From assembly GCF_032191775.1 (NCBI RefSeq), contig NZ_CP132507.1, positions 3,373,001-3,437,000 of the forward strand: a stretch of DNA of 64,000 nucleotides, given 5' to 3'. Shown in pieces: positions 24,419-33,237 of the stretch (positions within the stretch are counted from its first letter, which is position 1; each line of letters starts with the position of its first letter). This DNA is from Rhodoferax mekongensis (GTDB lineage Bacteria; Pseudomonadota; Gammaproteobacteria; Burkholderiales; Burkholderiaceae_C). Made by a program: the position numbers and the translations under genes. The notes beneath the pieces are model-generated. The model saw nothing but the letters and a program-made list of their open reading frames with translations, was not told where the DNA came from and searched no databases.

Positions 24419-25738
24419 TTATGACACCGATGTGAACAGCCGGTGGTGCAAGCGCCGCAAAGACCACCACACGCTGCCTGCCACCACCGGAATGGCGGCT
24501 GCAGCCGTTATCTCGGGGCTCAAGGGCCAACCGTGGTGAGAGGCCGCCTTGGCCATGTAGCTCACGAGACCGACGATGTAGTAAGTGATTGCCGCAACCG
24601 AAAGCCCCTCCACCGTGGACTGCAATTGCAGCTGCAGGCCCTGGCGGGTATTCATGGTGGCCAGGAGCGCCTGGCTGCTTTGCTGCTGCTCGATCTCCAC
24701 CCGCGTGCGCAGCAGGTTGCTGATGCGGGACACGCGCTGCGACAACGCATCCTGCCGCCGACTGGACCACGCACAAGTGCTGCGCGCGGGGGTGAGGCGT
24801 CGGTCCATGAATTCGCGGATGGTTTGCATGCCCGCCAAGCGCGACTCGGCAATGTCTTCAATGCGCTTGTCCACCAACTCAAAATAGGCCGCACTGGCCG
24901 AAAAACGCGAATGGGTGGCAGCGTGCTGGCTTTCCACCTGCCCTGCCAGACGGGTCAGCCGGTCTAGCAGCATGGGTTCGTCATTGCGGGTGGCGGAGCG
25001 TATGGCTTCGGCCAATTCCGCGAGTTCACGTTCTGCGCTGGCAAGCACGTGCGAGGCTTCGCGCGCTGCGGGCAGGCCCAGCAAGGCGGCCATGCGGTAG
25101 GTCTCGATTTCCAGCAGGCACTGCACCAGGCGACCCAAGCGGCGTGGCGTCATGCCACCGGCCAGCAGCACCATGCGGGAGAAGCCATCGGCATGCACCG
25201 AAAAGTCGGTGTACACCTCACCCAAACCATCCGCCACGGCAGATGCCACCAGCGTTTCTTCATGCAGCACATGGCGCAGCCAGGGCATCACGGTTTCTTC
25301 CTTGGCGGGCAACACCCACAAGTGCAGGCACGCCAGGCACTCGCCGGGCAGCTCGGCAAACCACTGCTGGGGCACGGCGTCCAGCGCGACTTCAGGGTCG
25401 CGCTCCGTGCCGCCCTCGGCAGCAATGCTGCGCATAAAGGTCCAGGTTACGAACTCGGTGTGCAGTTCCCAGCGCACCTTGAAGGGGCCGAAATCCATGC
25501 GCATATGGATGGAGCCTTCCTCTGGCGCCGGGAGGTGGTGGTCGCGGGCCAAAGCGGCCATGTGCGCGCGGCTGGCATCGCGCTGCTCAGCGTTGCAGGC
25601 CATGACGACATGCGAAAGCGCCATGGGCATGCCCATGGGCTCGGGCGGGCGGGCATGCACTTCGTTGTGCAGCGAAAGGCGCAGGCGATGCTGGGAAGGT
25701 AGCTGTGTCATGGCGGCTTCGATGGTGGCATGCTGCAT
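24419..25738 (-). CDS. DUF3422 family membrane-anchored protein
   Basis: A 439-residue protein. The N-terminal LRLSLHNEVHARPPEPM segment and the long helical middle are characteristic of DUF3422. The C-terminus carries two probable membrane helices (GLSVAAITYYIVGLVSYMA and PEITAAAAIPVVAGSVWW), placing the bulk in the cytosol. Function is unknown. The start may instead be the ATG at 25711 (MTQLPSQH), which is closer to the conserved region. It is co-directional with ahpC but separated by 148 bp. Confidence 0.85.
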   Translation of the reverse strand: MQHATIEAAMTQLPSQHRLRLSLHNEVHARPPEPMGMPMALSHVVMACNAEQRDASRAHMAALARDHHLPAPEEGSIHMRMDFGPFKVRWELHTEFVTWTFMRSIAAEGGTERDPEVALDAVPQQWFAELPGECLACLHLWVLPAKEETVMPWLRHVLHEETLVASAVADGLGEVYTDFSVHADGFSRMVLLAGGMTPRRLGRLVQCLLEIETYRMAALLGLPAAREASHVLASAERELAELAEAIRSATRNDEPMLLDRLTRLAGQVESQHAATHSRFSASAAYFELVDKRIEDIAESRLAGMQTIREFMDRRLTPARSTCAWSSRRQDALSQRVSRISNLLRTRVEIEQQQSSQALLATMNTRQGLQLQLQSTVEGLSVAAITYYIVGLVSYMAKAASHHGWPLSPEITAAAAIPVVAGSVWWSLRRLHHRLFTSVS

Positions 25739-25791
25739 TGCAGCGTTACCGGATCATAGAGCCGGAAGCGGACGCTAGCCGCCTAGCGAAT

Positions 25792-26244
25792 TCACACGAA
25801 AGTGCCCTGCTCCTCAAACAGCTGACAGCCGCTGATCAGCCATTGCTTGTTCTTCTGCCGCTCCAGGGTGTAAGCCGCCATCCAGTGGATGCCGTTCTCG
25901 TCCGTCAAACGCACCTTTACAAGGGCCGCATGCCCCCGAATGAGAGGCTTGAGAAACGCAGCGTTGGAGTTCCGGTAAACCGGGCTGTAGCGGGTCTTCA
26001 CGAGCGCCATGAAATTCTGCGCGTTGCCCGCCATGGCTTTGATACTGGGGGCCGCGTATTTGAACGCCTGCTCGGCATCGTCCGCGGCAAATGCCTCCAA
26101 CTGCTGTTGGATGACCGTGATCACTGCGGTTTCGTTTTTGTCAGCCTCGGCATGCGCAGGCAGCCCGATACCCAACGCAAACACACTCCATAGCGCTATC
26201 GCGCCCGGCACAGAGCGGAGAAAACGGATCACGCTGTTGGCCAT
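25792..26244 (-). CDS. DUF4864 domain protein, exported
   Basis: A 150-residue protein with a signal peptide (MANSVIRFLRSVPGAIALWS ... AHA). The mature domain resembles DUF4864 (VITVIQQQLEAFAADDAEQAFKYA and the end WLISGCQLFEE), a small NTF2-like fold of unknown function. AGGAGGTTCT directly before the ATG at 26244 makes this the start, although the frame stays open far upstream. It lies between DUF3422 and the tct genes, on the same strand as both. Confidence 0.85.
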   Translation of the reverse strand: MANSVIRFLRSVPGAIALWSVFALGIGLPAHAEADKNETAVITVIQQQLEAFAADDAEQAFKYAAPSIKAMAGNAQNFMALVKTRYSPVYRNSNAAFLKPLIRGHAALVKVRLTDENGIHWMAAYTLERQKNKQWLISGCQLFEEQGTFV

Positions 26245-26364
26245 AGAACCTCCTGCCAGGAAGGACGCCGGTAACCGGTGAACCCAGTCTATTCCTGTGC
26301 TTTCCTTGCAATACCTGCGCGGTGGCTTAACCCAGTGAAACGTTAGGGCACTTCCTGGCCCCAT

Positions 26365-26391
26365 AAAAAAAGGCACCCGAAGGTGCCTTTT
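26365..26391 (-). terminator. Rho-independent terminator after tctA
   Basis: AAGGCACC-CGAA-GGTGCCTT forms a perfect 8-bp stem; on the minus strand seven T residues follow, and there is a shorter T-tract on the plus strand. It ends the tctBA transcript before the DUF4864 gene. Confidence 0.85.
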
Positions 26392-26414
26392 GCTGGAAAG
26401 CGTTGCAGTGGAAA

Positions 26415-27926
26415 TCAATCCTCCACAAACGCCTCTTCCCGCTTGGCCTTGATGGAAGGCAGCATCACCACCACCAGAAGAGCAAGCGCCGCCACCAACA
26501 GGCTGGCTGAGAGGGGGCGTGTGACGAACACACTCCAGTCGCCACGGGAGAGCAGAAGCGCCCGGCGCAGATACTCCTCCATCATCGGCCCCAGAATAAA
26601 GCCCAGCAAGAGCGGTGCGGGTTCTGTGCCCAGCTTGATGAACAGATACCCGATCACCCCGAACAGACCCACCATCCAGATATCGAAGGTGTTGTTGTTG
26701 GTCGAATACACCCCGATCGCACAGAACAGCACGATAGAAGGGAACAACCAGCGGTAAGGCACAGTAAGCAGCTTGATCCAGATCCCGATCAAAGGCAGGT
26801 TCAGGATCACCAGCATCAGGTTGCCGATCCACATGGAGGCAATCAGACCCCAGAACAGCTCGGGGTTACTTGTCATCACCTGCGGTCCGGGCTGGATGTT
26901 GTGGATGGTCATCGCACCCACCATCAGGGCCATCACCGCATTCGGTGGGATACCCAGGGTCAGCAGAGGAATGAAAGAAGTCTGGCTTCCTGCGTTGTTC
27001 GCCGACTCAGGCGCGGCCACCCCGCGGATGTTGCCCTTGCCGAAAGGCACTTCACCGGGACGCAGCTTGGTCTTCTTCTCCAGGGTGTAGGCCGCAAAGG
27101 CCGCCATCACCGCACCACCACCGGGCAAGATACCCAGCACCGAACCCAAAGCGGTACCCCGCAGCACAGCGGGGAACATGTCCTTGAAGTCCTGTTTGGT
27201 AGGCAAGAGACCGGAAACAGAAGCCGAGAAGACTTCACGTTCACTCTCGCTCTTGGCCAGGTTGCTGATGATCTCGCCGTAGCCGAACACGCCCATGGCG
27301 ATCACGATGAAGCCGATACCGTCGGTGAGCTCAGGGATATCAAAGCTGAAACGGGCCACACCGGAGTTCACATCGGTGCCCACCATGCCCAGCAAGAGCC
27401 CCAGCACAATCATGGCAATGGCCTTGAGCAGGGAGCCCGAAGCCAGCACCACCGCACCGATCAAGCCCAGAATCATCAGGCTGAAGTACTCGGCAGGGCC
27501 GAACTTGAAGGCCAGCTCGGTCAAGGGGCCTGCAAAGGCCGCCAGGATCAGGGTACCCACGCAACCGGCAAAGAAAGAACCCAAGCCCGCTGCAGCCAGC
27601 GCAGGACCTGCGCGTCCATTACGGGCCATCTGGTAACCGTCAATGACGGTCACCACCGACGAAGACTCGCCGGGCAGGTTCACCAGAATGGCGGTAGTCG
27701 ATCCTCCGTACTGGGCGCCGTAGTAAATACCGGCCAGCATGATCAATGCCGCCACAGGAGGCAAGGCATAGGTGGCGGGCAGCAGCATGGCAATGGTGGC
27801 CAAGGGGCCGATGCCGGGCAAAACGCCGATCAAGGTACCCAGCAGACAGCCGATGAAGGCATAAATCAGGTTCTGGCCGGTGAAGGCCACACCGAAACCT
27901 AAGGAGAGGTGTTCAAAGAGTTCCAT
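26415..27926 (-). CDS. tctA: Tripartite tricarboxylate transporter large permease TctA
   Basis: A 503-residue permease with about 12 membrane segments. It shows the TctA signatures GCLLGTLIGVLPGIGPLATI near the N-terminus and GGSTTAILVNLPGE, then a second GIPPNAVMALMVGAMTIHN. Together with TctB and a periplasmic TctC-type protein it imports citrate or other carboxylates using ion gradients. Its partner tctB is 34 bp upstream. No tctC gene lies next to them, so the binding protein must be elsewhere. Confidence 0.95.
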   Translation of the reverse strand: MELFEHLSLGFGVAFTGQNLIYAFIGCLLGTLIGVLPGIGPLATIAMLLPATYALPPVAALIMLAGIYYGAQYGGSTTAILVNLPGESSSVVTVIDGYQMARNGRAGPALAAAGLGSFFAGCVGTLILAAFAGPLTELAFKFGPAEYFSLMILGLIGAVVLASGSLLKAIAMIVLGLLLGMVGTDVNSGVARFSFDIPELTDGIGFIVIAMGVFGYGEIISNLAKSESEREVFSASVSGLLPTKQDFKDMFPAVLRGTALGSVLGILPGGGAVMAAFAAYTLEKKTKLRPGEVPFGKGNIRGVAAPESANNAGSQTSFIPLLTLGIPPNAVMALMVGAMTIHNIQPGPQVMTSNPELFWGLIASMWIGNLMLVILNLPLIGIWIKLLTVPYRWLFPSIVLFCAIGVYSTNNNTFDIWMVGLFGVIGYLFIKLGTEPAPLLLGFILGPMMEEYLRRALLLSRGDWSVFVTRPLSASLLVAALALLVVVMLPSIKAKREEAFVED

Positions 27927-27960
27927 GTTGCAGTCTCAATAAGCCGTGATTAAGCGGTGA

Positions 27961-28449
27961 TCAGGCAGTGAAGTACGCAGGCCAAACGGGGAACTGCAGC
28001 TTGAGGAGAACGATGAAGGCCACATAGCTCAAGAGCGCCAGGATGGTGGCCAGCACGGCGACTTCCTTGAACTTGTGTTCTTCACCTGCGTGGCTGGCGA
28101 TGTAGGTGAGCAAATAGATGCCCACGATCAGGCCCAGGGGTTTGAGGCCAATCACGGGCAGTCCGCCGATGGATGCGCCGAACACCAGGTTGGCAGCGAT
28201 GATGAAGAACAGGGGTTTCCAGGCGAATTTGCCTATCTTGTCGCCGTCTTCTGTTTCCACCACCAGTGCAGTGAAAGTGATGGCAATCCCGAGAATGGCC
28301 AGCAACACGCCGAGTACCAGGGGGAAGTAGCCCGGGCCCATGCGGGCGCCGGTGCCTACTGAGTAAGTGCTGGCGCCCCAAGCGAAGGCAACGCCCACGC
28401 CCATGAACATCAGACCTGAGAAGAAGTCTTTTTGACTTTTTATATTCAC
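27961..28449 (-). CDS. tctB: Tripartite tricarboxylate transporter small subunit TctB
   Basis: A 162-residue protein with four hydrophobic segments, including RMGPGYFPLVLGVLLAILGI, typical of TctB. It is the small membrane subunit working with TctA, and the gene order tctB-tctA is common. AGGAGACAAACAG serves as ribosome binding site. A short inverted repeat AGTTA/TAACT lies in the 49 bp before it. Confidence 0.9.
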   Translation of the reverse strand: MNIKSQKDFFSGLMFMGVGVAFAWGASTYSVGTGARMGPGYFPLVLGVLLAILGIAITFTALVVETEDGDKIGKFAWKPLFFIIAANLVFGASIGGLPVIGLKPLGLIVGIYLLTYIASHAGEEHKFKEVAVLATILALLSYVAFIVLLKLQFPVWPAYFTA

Positions 28450-28498
28450 TGTTTGTCTCCTAGTTATAAATAGTAACTATTTTGAATGATCCGCGGGC

Positions 28499-30286
28499 TT
28501 AGCCGGTGAGTGGTGGCGTAGCGGACATGACTTCCTCCATCACCGTGAGCCCTTCGGACACACGTAGGGCACCGGCAAGACGCAGCGGACGCATTCCATC
28601 TGCCACCGCCTGACGGCGCAGGGCGTCAATGCCCGGTTCGCCACTGACCCGCGATTTGAACCCTTCTGTGACCACAAGCAATTCGTACAAACCCATGCGC
28701 CCCATGTAGCCGGTCATGCGGCAATCCACGCAGCCCACCGCCTTGTACGGCTTGTAGCCACCGTTGATCTGCCACGGCTTGACCATGTCACTCAGGGCCT
28801 CTCGTGTGGCGTTTTCGTCACGCACCTTGCATTGCCTGCACAGCGTGCGCACCAAGCGTTGCGCCAACACCCCCAGGAGGGTGGCGTTGATGAGATACGG
28901 GGGAATGCCCAGCTCCATCAAGCGCGTTACGGCAGAAGGCGCGTCGTTCGTGTGAAGCGTGGAAAACACCAAGTGGCCGGTCAGTGCGGCCTGCACCGCC
29001 ATTTCAGCCGTCTCCAGGTCACGGATTTCGCCGACCATGATGATGTCGGGGTCCTGTCGCATGAGGGCACGCAGACCCTGCGGAAAACCGAAGTCCAGCT
29101 GCGGCTGCACCTGTGTCTGGTTAAACGACGGTTCGATCATTTCGATAGGGTCTTCGACCGTGCTCACGTTCACCTCTTCGGTAGCCACACGCTTGAGGGT
29201 GGAGTACAGCGTGGTGGTCTTGCCGGAGCCCGTAGGGCCGGTCACCAAAATGATGCCGTGCGGGCGCTTGACCAGCTGTTCCCATCGCGTGGCGTCGTGG
29301 CTGCTGAAGCCCAGTGCGTCCAGGTCTTTGACCGCGTTGTCGGGGTCAAAAATGCGCATCACCATTTTCTCGCCAAAGGCCGTGGGCAAGGTGGAGATAC
29401 GCATTTCAATTTCATCGCCACGCGGGTTGCGCGTCTTGATGCGGCCGTCCTGCGGGCGGCGCTTTTCGATCACGTCCATGCGGCCCAGCAGCTTGATGCG
29501 GGCGGTCATGGCATTGAGCACGCCCATGGGCATTTGGTACACCGGGTGCAGCACACCATCGATACGGAAGCGGATCACGCCCTGCTCGCGCCGTGGCTCT
29601 AGGTGGATGTCGCTGGCACGCTGGTCGAAGGCGTATTGCCACAGCCAGTCCACCACCTGCACCACACCTTGGTCGTTGGCGTCGAGTTGCTTGTTGCTCT
29701 TGCCCAGCTCCACTAGCTGCTCAAAGCTGGCGCCATTGTTGGCCCCCGTCTTGCTGGCAGCCCGCACGCTTTTGGCCAGCGCATAAAACTCTGCGGTATA
29801 GCGGGTAATCTCCTGCGGACTGGCCACCACGCGCTTGACGCTGCGGCGGCTTTGGCGCTCCACTTCGGACACCCAATCGGTAATGAATGGCTCGGCCGTG
29901 GCCACCGTGATTTCACTCGGCGTGACCACCACCGGCAATATCTTGTGCCGCTCTGCGTAGGCTGCGCCCATGGCATCGGCCACCTTGCCAACATCAACCT
30001 TGAGCGGGTCAATTCGCAGATAGTCCAACCCGGCGCGCAACGAAAGCCATTGGGTCAATATCTCGATATCCAAAGGCTTTTGGTCCGCTGCGCGCCGCAT
30101 AGACACGGCAGCCAGACGCACGAGCGGGTGCTGCGCACTTTCGGCTTGAGAGCAGCGCGCAATCGTGCGCACCGCCTCATCTTCGGAAATGACTTTGTCT
30201 TGCTTGAGCCACTCGACCAGCAGGCGCCAATCCAGCGGGCCGTTGTAGGTTTGGGGGCTAGGCAGCTTTTTGGAATGGGGGCTCAT
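28499..30286 (-). CDS. GspE/PilB-family secretion ATPase
   Basis: A 595-residue ATPase with an N-terminal MshEN/T2SSE-N-like domain (about 90-190), then the motor domain: Walker A GPTGSGKTTTLYSTL, Asp box VSTVEDPIEM, Walker B IIMVGEIRD and His box TGHLVFSTLHTNDAP. A tetra-cysteine zinc motif (CRQC ... CVDC) follows. It powers type II secretion or type IV pilus assembly. No other Gsp or Pil gene is adjacent, so the partner system is elsewhere. The ATG overlaps the stop of the upstream gene (ATGA), implying translational coupling. Confidence 0.92.
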   Translation of the reverse strand: MSPHSKKLPSPQTYNGPLDWRLLVEWLKQDKVISEDEAVRTIARCSQAESAQHPLVRLAAVSMRRAADQKPLDIEILTQWLSLRAGLDYLRIDPLKVDVGKVADAMGAAYAERHKILPVVVTPSEITVATAEPFITDWVSEVERQSRRSVKRVVASPQEITRYTAEFYALAKSVRAASKTGANNGASFEQLVELGKSNKQLDANDQGVVQVVDWLWQYAFDQRASDIHLEPRREQGVIRFRIDGVLHPVYQMPMGVLNAMTARIKLLGRMDVIEKRRPQDGRIKTRNPRGDEIEMRISTLPTAFGEKMVMRIFDPDNAVKDLDALGFSSHDATRWEQLVKRPHGIILVTGPTGSGKTTTLYSTLKRVATEEVNVSTVEDPIEMIEPSFNQTQVQPQLDFGFPQGLRALMRQDPDIIMVGEIRDLETAEMAVQAALTGHLVFSTLHTNDAPSAVTRLMELGIPPYLINATLLGVLAQRLVRTLCRQCKVRDENATREALSDMVKPWQINGGYKPYKAVGCVDCRMTGYMGRMGLYELLVVTEGFKSRVSGEPGIDALRRQAVADGMRPLRLAGALRVSEGLTVMEEVMSATPPLTG

Positions 30287-31041
30287 GACTTCACCGGTTT
30301 GAAAACGCGGACCCACTTGTCGGCAGGAAGGCCCCACTCACTTTGAATGAACTCTGCGCGCTCCAGCATCAAGGCACGTTTGGGGCGGCTGGGCGTGCGC
30401 TGGGCCATGACCACCGTGTTGCCTTCGCGGGTGGCCTTGAAGGCCCAGATGGCGTCTTCACCAAAGGCCTCGGCAATTTTGTCGACACTGTTGTCAAAGC
30501 TGGACGAGCGACCAAACAGGTTGACGGTCATACAGCCTTCTTCGGTCAGAGTGGCGCGGCAGTTGGCGTAAAACTCGGCGCTGTCGAGCACGGGGGCAGC
30601 GGCCTCTTCGTCATACAGATCGACCTGCAAGGCGTCTACAGCGCCTAGCCATTTGTCCTGCTGGATTTCTTCGGACGCATCGGCCAGAACCACCTGCATG
30701 CGGCTGTTGTCGGCCGGCAGCTTGAACCAGCCGCGGCAGGCATGCAGCACCTGGGGGTTCAGCTCAATGGCGGTGGTTTTCATCTTGAGTTCTTTGTGAC
30801 AGAACTTGGTGAGCGAACCTGCGCCCAGGCCCAATTGCAATGCTTGACGCTTGTTCAAGGTGTGGGGGTCCATGAACAGCATCCAGGCCATCATGCGCTG
30901 GATGTATTCGTGCACCAGCACCGTGGGTGCATCGACCAGCATGGAGCCTTGTATCCATTCACTGCCCAGGTGCAGGTGACGGATGGGGCCTTCTTCAGAG
31001 AAATTGACTTCGGGGAGGGTAATCGGTGCTTTTCTTGCCAT
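30283..31041 (-). CDS. Spermidine synthase-like protein
   Basis: A 252-residue protein with the aminopropyltransferase Rossmann core: QRMMAWMLF, LGLGAGSLTKFCHKEL, TAIELNPQVLHACRGWF and DALQVDLYDEEAAAP. The SpeE catalytic loop is altered and the N-terminal tetramerisation domain is short, so it may be a related methyltransferase-fold protein rather than a true spermidine synthase. It is six bases downstream of tatD and overlaps the secretion ATPase by four bases, making it part of a tight minus-strand cluster. Confidence 0.8.
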   Translation of the reverse strand: MARKAPITLPEVNFSEEGPIRHLHLGSEWIQGSMLVDAPTVLVHEYIQRMMAWMLFMDPHTLNKRQALQLGLGAGSLTKFCHKELKMKTTAIELNPQVLHACRGWFKLPADNSRMQVVLADASEEIQQDKWLGAVDALQVDLYDEEAAAPVLDSAEFYANCRATLTEEGCMTVNLFGRSSSFDNSVDKIAEAFGEDAIWAFKATREGNTVVMAQRTPSRPKRALMLERAEFIQSEWGLPADKWVRVFKPVKS

Positions 31042-31047
31042 GGGGAT

Positions 31048-31893
31048 TTATACCAGCAGCGCCCCCAGCTTCGGCAGGGCTTGCAGGCTGTTGTGTAAAG
31101 CTGCCGCAGCCAATGCGTCCACGCTGATACCTCTGATCTCTGCGATGCATTCAGCAATGCGGGGAAGCTCGGCCGGCGCATTGCGGCCTTGCGGATGGCC
31201 TGCGGCGCGCTGCTCTGCAGTGGTGTACAGCCAATGCGGCTGGATATCGGGCGCATCGGTCTCCAGCACCAAGGCGTCCAACGGCAGCGTTTTGGCCAGA
31301 TGGCGCAGTTGTAGCGCGCGGTCGAACGTGACCGCGCCGCCGAACCCCAGCTTGAACCCGAGCTTGATGAATTCGGCGGCCTGCACCTCGCTCCCATTGA
31401 AAGCATGGGCTATGCCCTGCCAGCGGCCGTTCGGGCCGGCGACTTCGCGCAGGTGCTTGAGCAAGCGGTCCGACGATTTGCGCACATGCAGCACTACGGG
31501 CAGACCATGTTTGCGGGCCAGCTTGAGCTGCTGGCGATAGAGGGCCTCCTGTCGCTCGCGCAGAGGGCTTTTGCACAGGGCGGGCACAAAGTAGTCCAGC
31601 CCGATTTCGCCTACGGCCACCAGCCGCGGGTCGGCAGCATGGGCAGTGAGAGCTTCGTCCAGCGCGACCAGGTCCACATCTTGTGCACCCGCTACATACA
31701 AAGGGTGGATGCCAAGGCAATAGCTGTCGCCTTCTGCGTGGGCCAGCGTGCGGACGGTATCAAAGTTGCTGCGCTCCACTGCCGGTATCACGCAATGTGC
31801 TACACCGGCATCACGCGCTTTCTGCCGCACCGCGCTGCGGTCAGCATCAAACTCGGGCGCATCGAGGTGGACATGGGTATCTACCCAGCGCAT
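31048..31893 (-). CDS. TatD family metal-dependent hydrolase
   Basis: A 281-residue TIM-barrel hydrolase. Metal ligands are visible in order: DTHVHLDAPEF, the bridging Glu in VGEIGLDYF, a His in VVLHVRKSSD, IAHAFNGS and LETDAPDI. TatD enzymes have 3'-5' DNA exonuclease activity and related D-aminoacyl or phosphoesterase roles. Six bases separate its stop from the spermidine-synthase-like start. Confidence 0.92.
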   Translation of the reverse strand: MRWVDTHVHLDAPEFDADRSAVRQKARDAGVAHCVIPAVERSNFDTVRTLAHAEGDSYCLGIHPLYVAGAQDVDLVALDEALTAHAADPRLVAVGEIGLDYFVPALCKSPLRERQEALYRQQLKLARKHGLPVVLHVRKSSDRLLKHLREVAGPNGRWQGIAHAFNGSEVQAAEFIKLGFKLGFGGAVTFDRALQLRHLAKTLPLDALVLETDAPDIQPHWLYTTAEQRAAGHPQGRNAPAELPRIAECIAEIRGISVDALAAAALHNSLQALPKLGALLV

Positions 31894-31909
31894 GGAACTC
31901 CGGAAAAAG

Positions 31910-33118
31910 TCATTGCTTGCGTTGAACGAAAAGATTGCGGGTGCGGTCTTCAGGATACGCGAAGGTGACGACCCCGTTTTTGATTAGGCCCATCACCAAC
32001 ATATTGCTGGTGATGGCATCTTTGTCGTCCTTGCTGAAGGGCCGCTCGTGGGTAGCCGTGACCCCGTAATACACCCGGGGAATGTTCTCCAGCGCCATCT
32101 TGACCGATGGCCCTGACAGATCGCCATTGCGGATGGACAGTATCCCGTATGCGAGCAGGTAGACCGAGTCATAGGCCTGCGCGGCAGCCATGGGCACAGC
32201 AATTTTCTTGGTGCCGTACTTGCGGTTGTAGGCCGTCAAAAATGCGATGCGTCGCTCATTGCTGGGCTCGGCAATAAAAGTCTGGGCCATGAGTGCGCCT
32301 TCGGCGGCATCCTTGGCCCCGTCGATAAAGAACGGGAAAGACAAAGGCCAAGCCCCCACCTGCGGCACATTCCACTTCAAGGCCTGGCGGCCTTTGGCGA
32401 TGACAGCGTTCTCAGGACCTACGGTGTAGCTGAACACCACATTCGCACCGGCAGCCTGCGCAGCCTTGAGCTCGGCTTGCAAGTCTTTGACTCCCGTGTC
32501 GAAGCGGCCCACGTACACCGGCGTCAACTGTTTGGCCGCCAGCGCTTTGGTCACGTCGTTCATGCCTCCTTCGCCGTAGGCCGTTTTATCGGCCAGGATG
32601 GCCACTTTGGTCCAGCCGCGGGACACGATGTCATTCACCACAAACGGGGCCTGAATGGCATCGCGTGCCGAGGTGCGGAAGATGTAGCTGTCCGGCGCCG
32701 GGAACTTGGCGGTGATGGGAGAGCCGGTGGCGCAAGGCACGATCAAGGGAGAACGGGCTTGCTGGTAAACGTCCAGCGACTTCATGGCCACACCGGTGTT
32801 GCAAAAGCCCACCGTCGCCACTACACCTTCGCGCACCAGCTCTTGCGAGAGCTGCAGACCCACATCCGGGTTGGCTGTGTCGTCCTTGATCACCAGCTCA
32901 ATCGGCCGGCCGAGATAACCGCCTGCGGCATTGATTTCATCCACAGCCAGTTTGGCGCCGTTCATCATGGGAATGCCAAAGTCCGAAGAAGGCCCGCTGA
33001 ACGGACCGATCAGGCCTATGCGCAAAGGTTTGGGCGTTTCAGCCTCAGACCTCGCACCCCACAAACTGGCAACCACCGCCACGCAGATCAGTGCCTGACG
33101 CTTCCAACGTTGTTTCAT
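31910..33118 (-). CDS. ABC transporter substrate-binding protein, Liv type
   Basis: A 402-residue periplasmic binding protein of the LivJ/LivK class. The signal peptide (MKQRWKRQALICVAVVASLW ... EAE) is followed by LRIGLIGPFSGPSSDFG and GAKLAVDEINAAGGYLGRPI, hallmarks of type I binding folds for branched-chain amino acids, amides or aromatic acids. No permease or ATPase of this class is next to it, so it is an orphan component. I chose the ATG at 33118 because it starts the signal peptide. Confidence 0.9.
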   Translation of the reverse strand: MKQRWKRQALICVAVVASLWGARSEAETPKPLRIGLIGPFSGPSSDFGIPMMNGAKLAVDEINAAGGYLGRPIELVIKDDTANPDVGLQLSQELVREGVVATVGFCNTGVAMKSLDVYQQARSPLIVPCATGSPITAKFPAPDSYIFRTSARDAIQAPFVVNDIVSRGWTKVAILADKTAYGEGGMNDVTKALAAKQLTPVYVGRFDTGVKDLQAELKAAQAAGANVVFSYTVGPENAVIAKGRQALKWNVPQVGAWPLSFPFFIDGAKDAAEGALMAQTFIAEPSNERRIAFLTAYNRKYGTKKIAVPMAAAQAYDSVYLLAYGILSIRNGDLSGPSVKMALENIPRVYYGVTATHERPFSKDDKDAITSNMLVMGLIKNGVVTFAYPEDRTRNLFVQRKQ

Positions 33119-33237
33119 AGTGTCCCCCGGCAAATGTGGCGGGAGCATAGGCCGGGCGGGTTGAAGCGCGTATGCGCGTGAACCCTCAGAAGCACAGGGG
33201 GAAAACCGGTTACGTCAGCAAATTGCAAGCCTGCAAA

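Noticed and set aside
26245-26832. Upstream extension of the DUF4864 frame to 346 residues
   Set aside because: The extension crosses the tctA terminator and the tctA gene antisense; a strong ribosome binding site and signal peptide place the start at 26244.
26901-27902. 333-codon plus-strand open frame opposite tctA
   Set aside because: Antisense shadow, with an His/Gln/Gly-rich translation and no recognisable domain.
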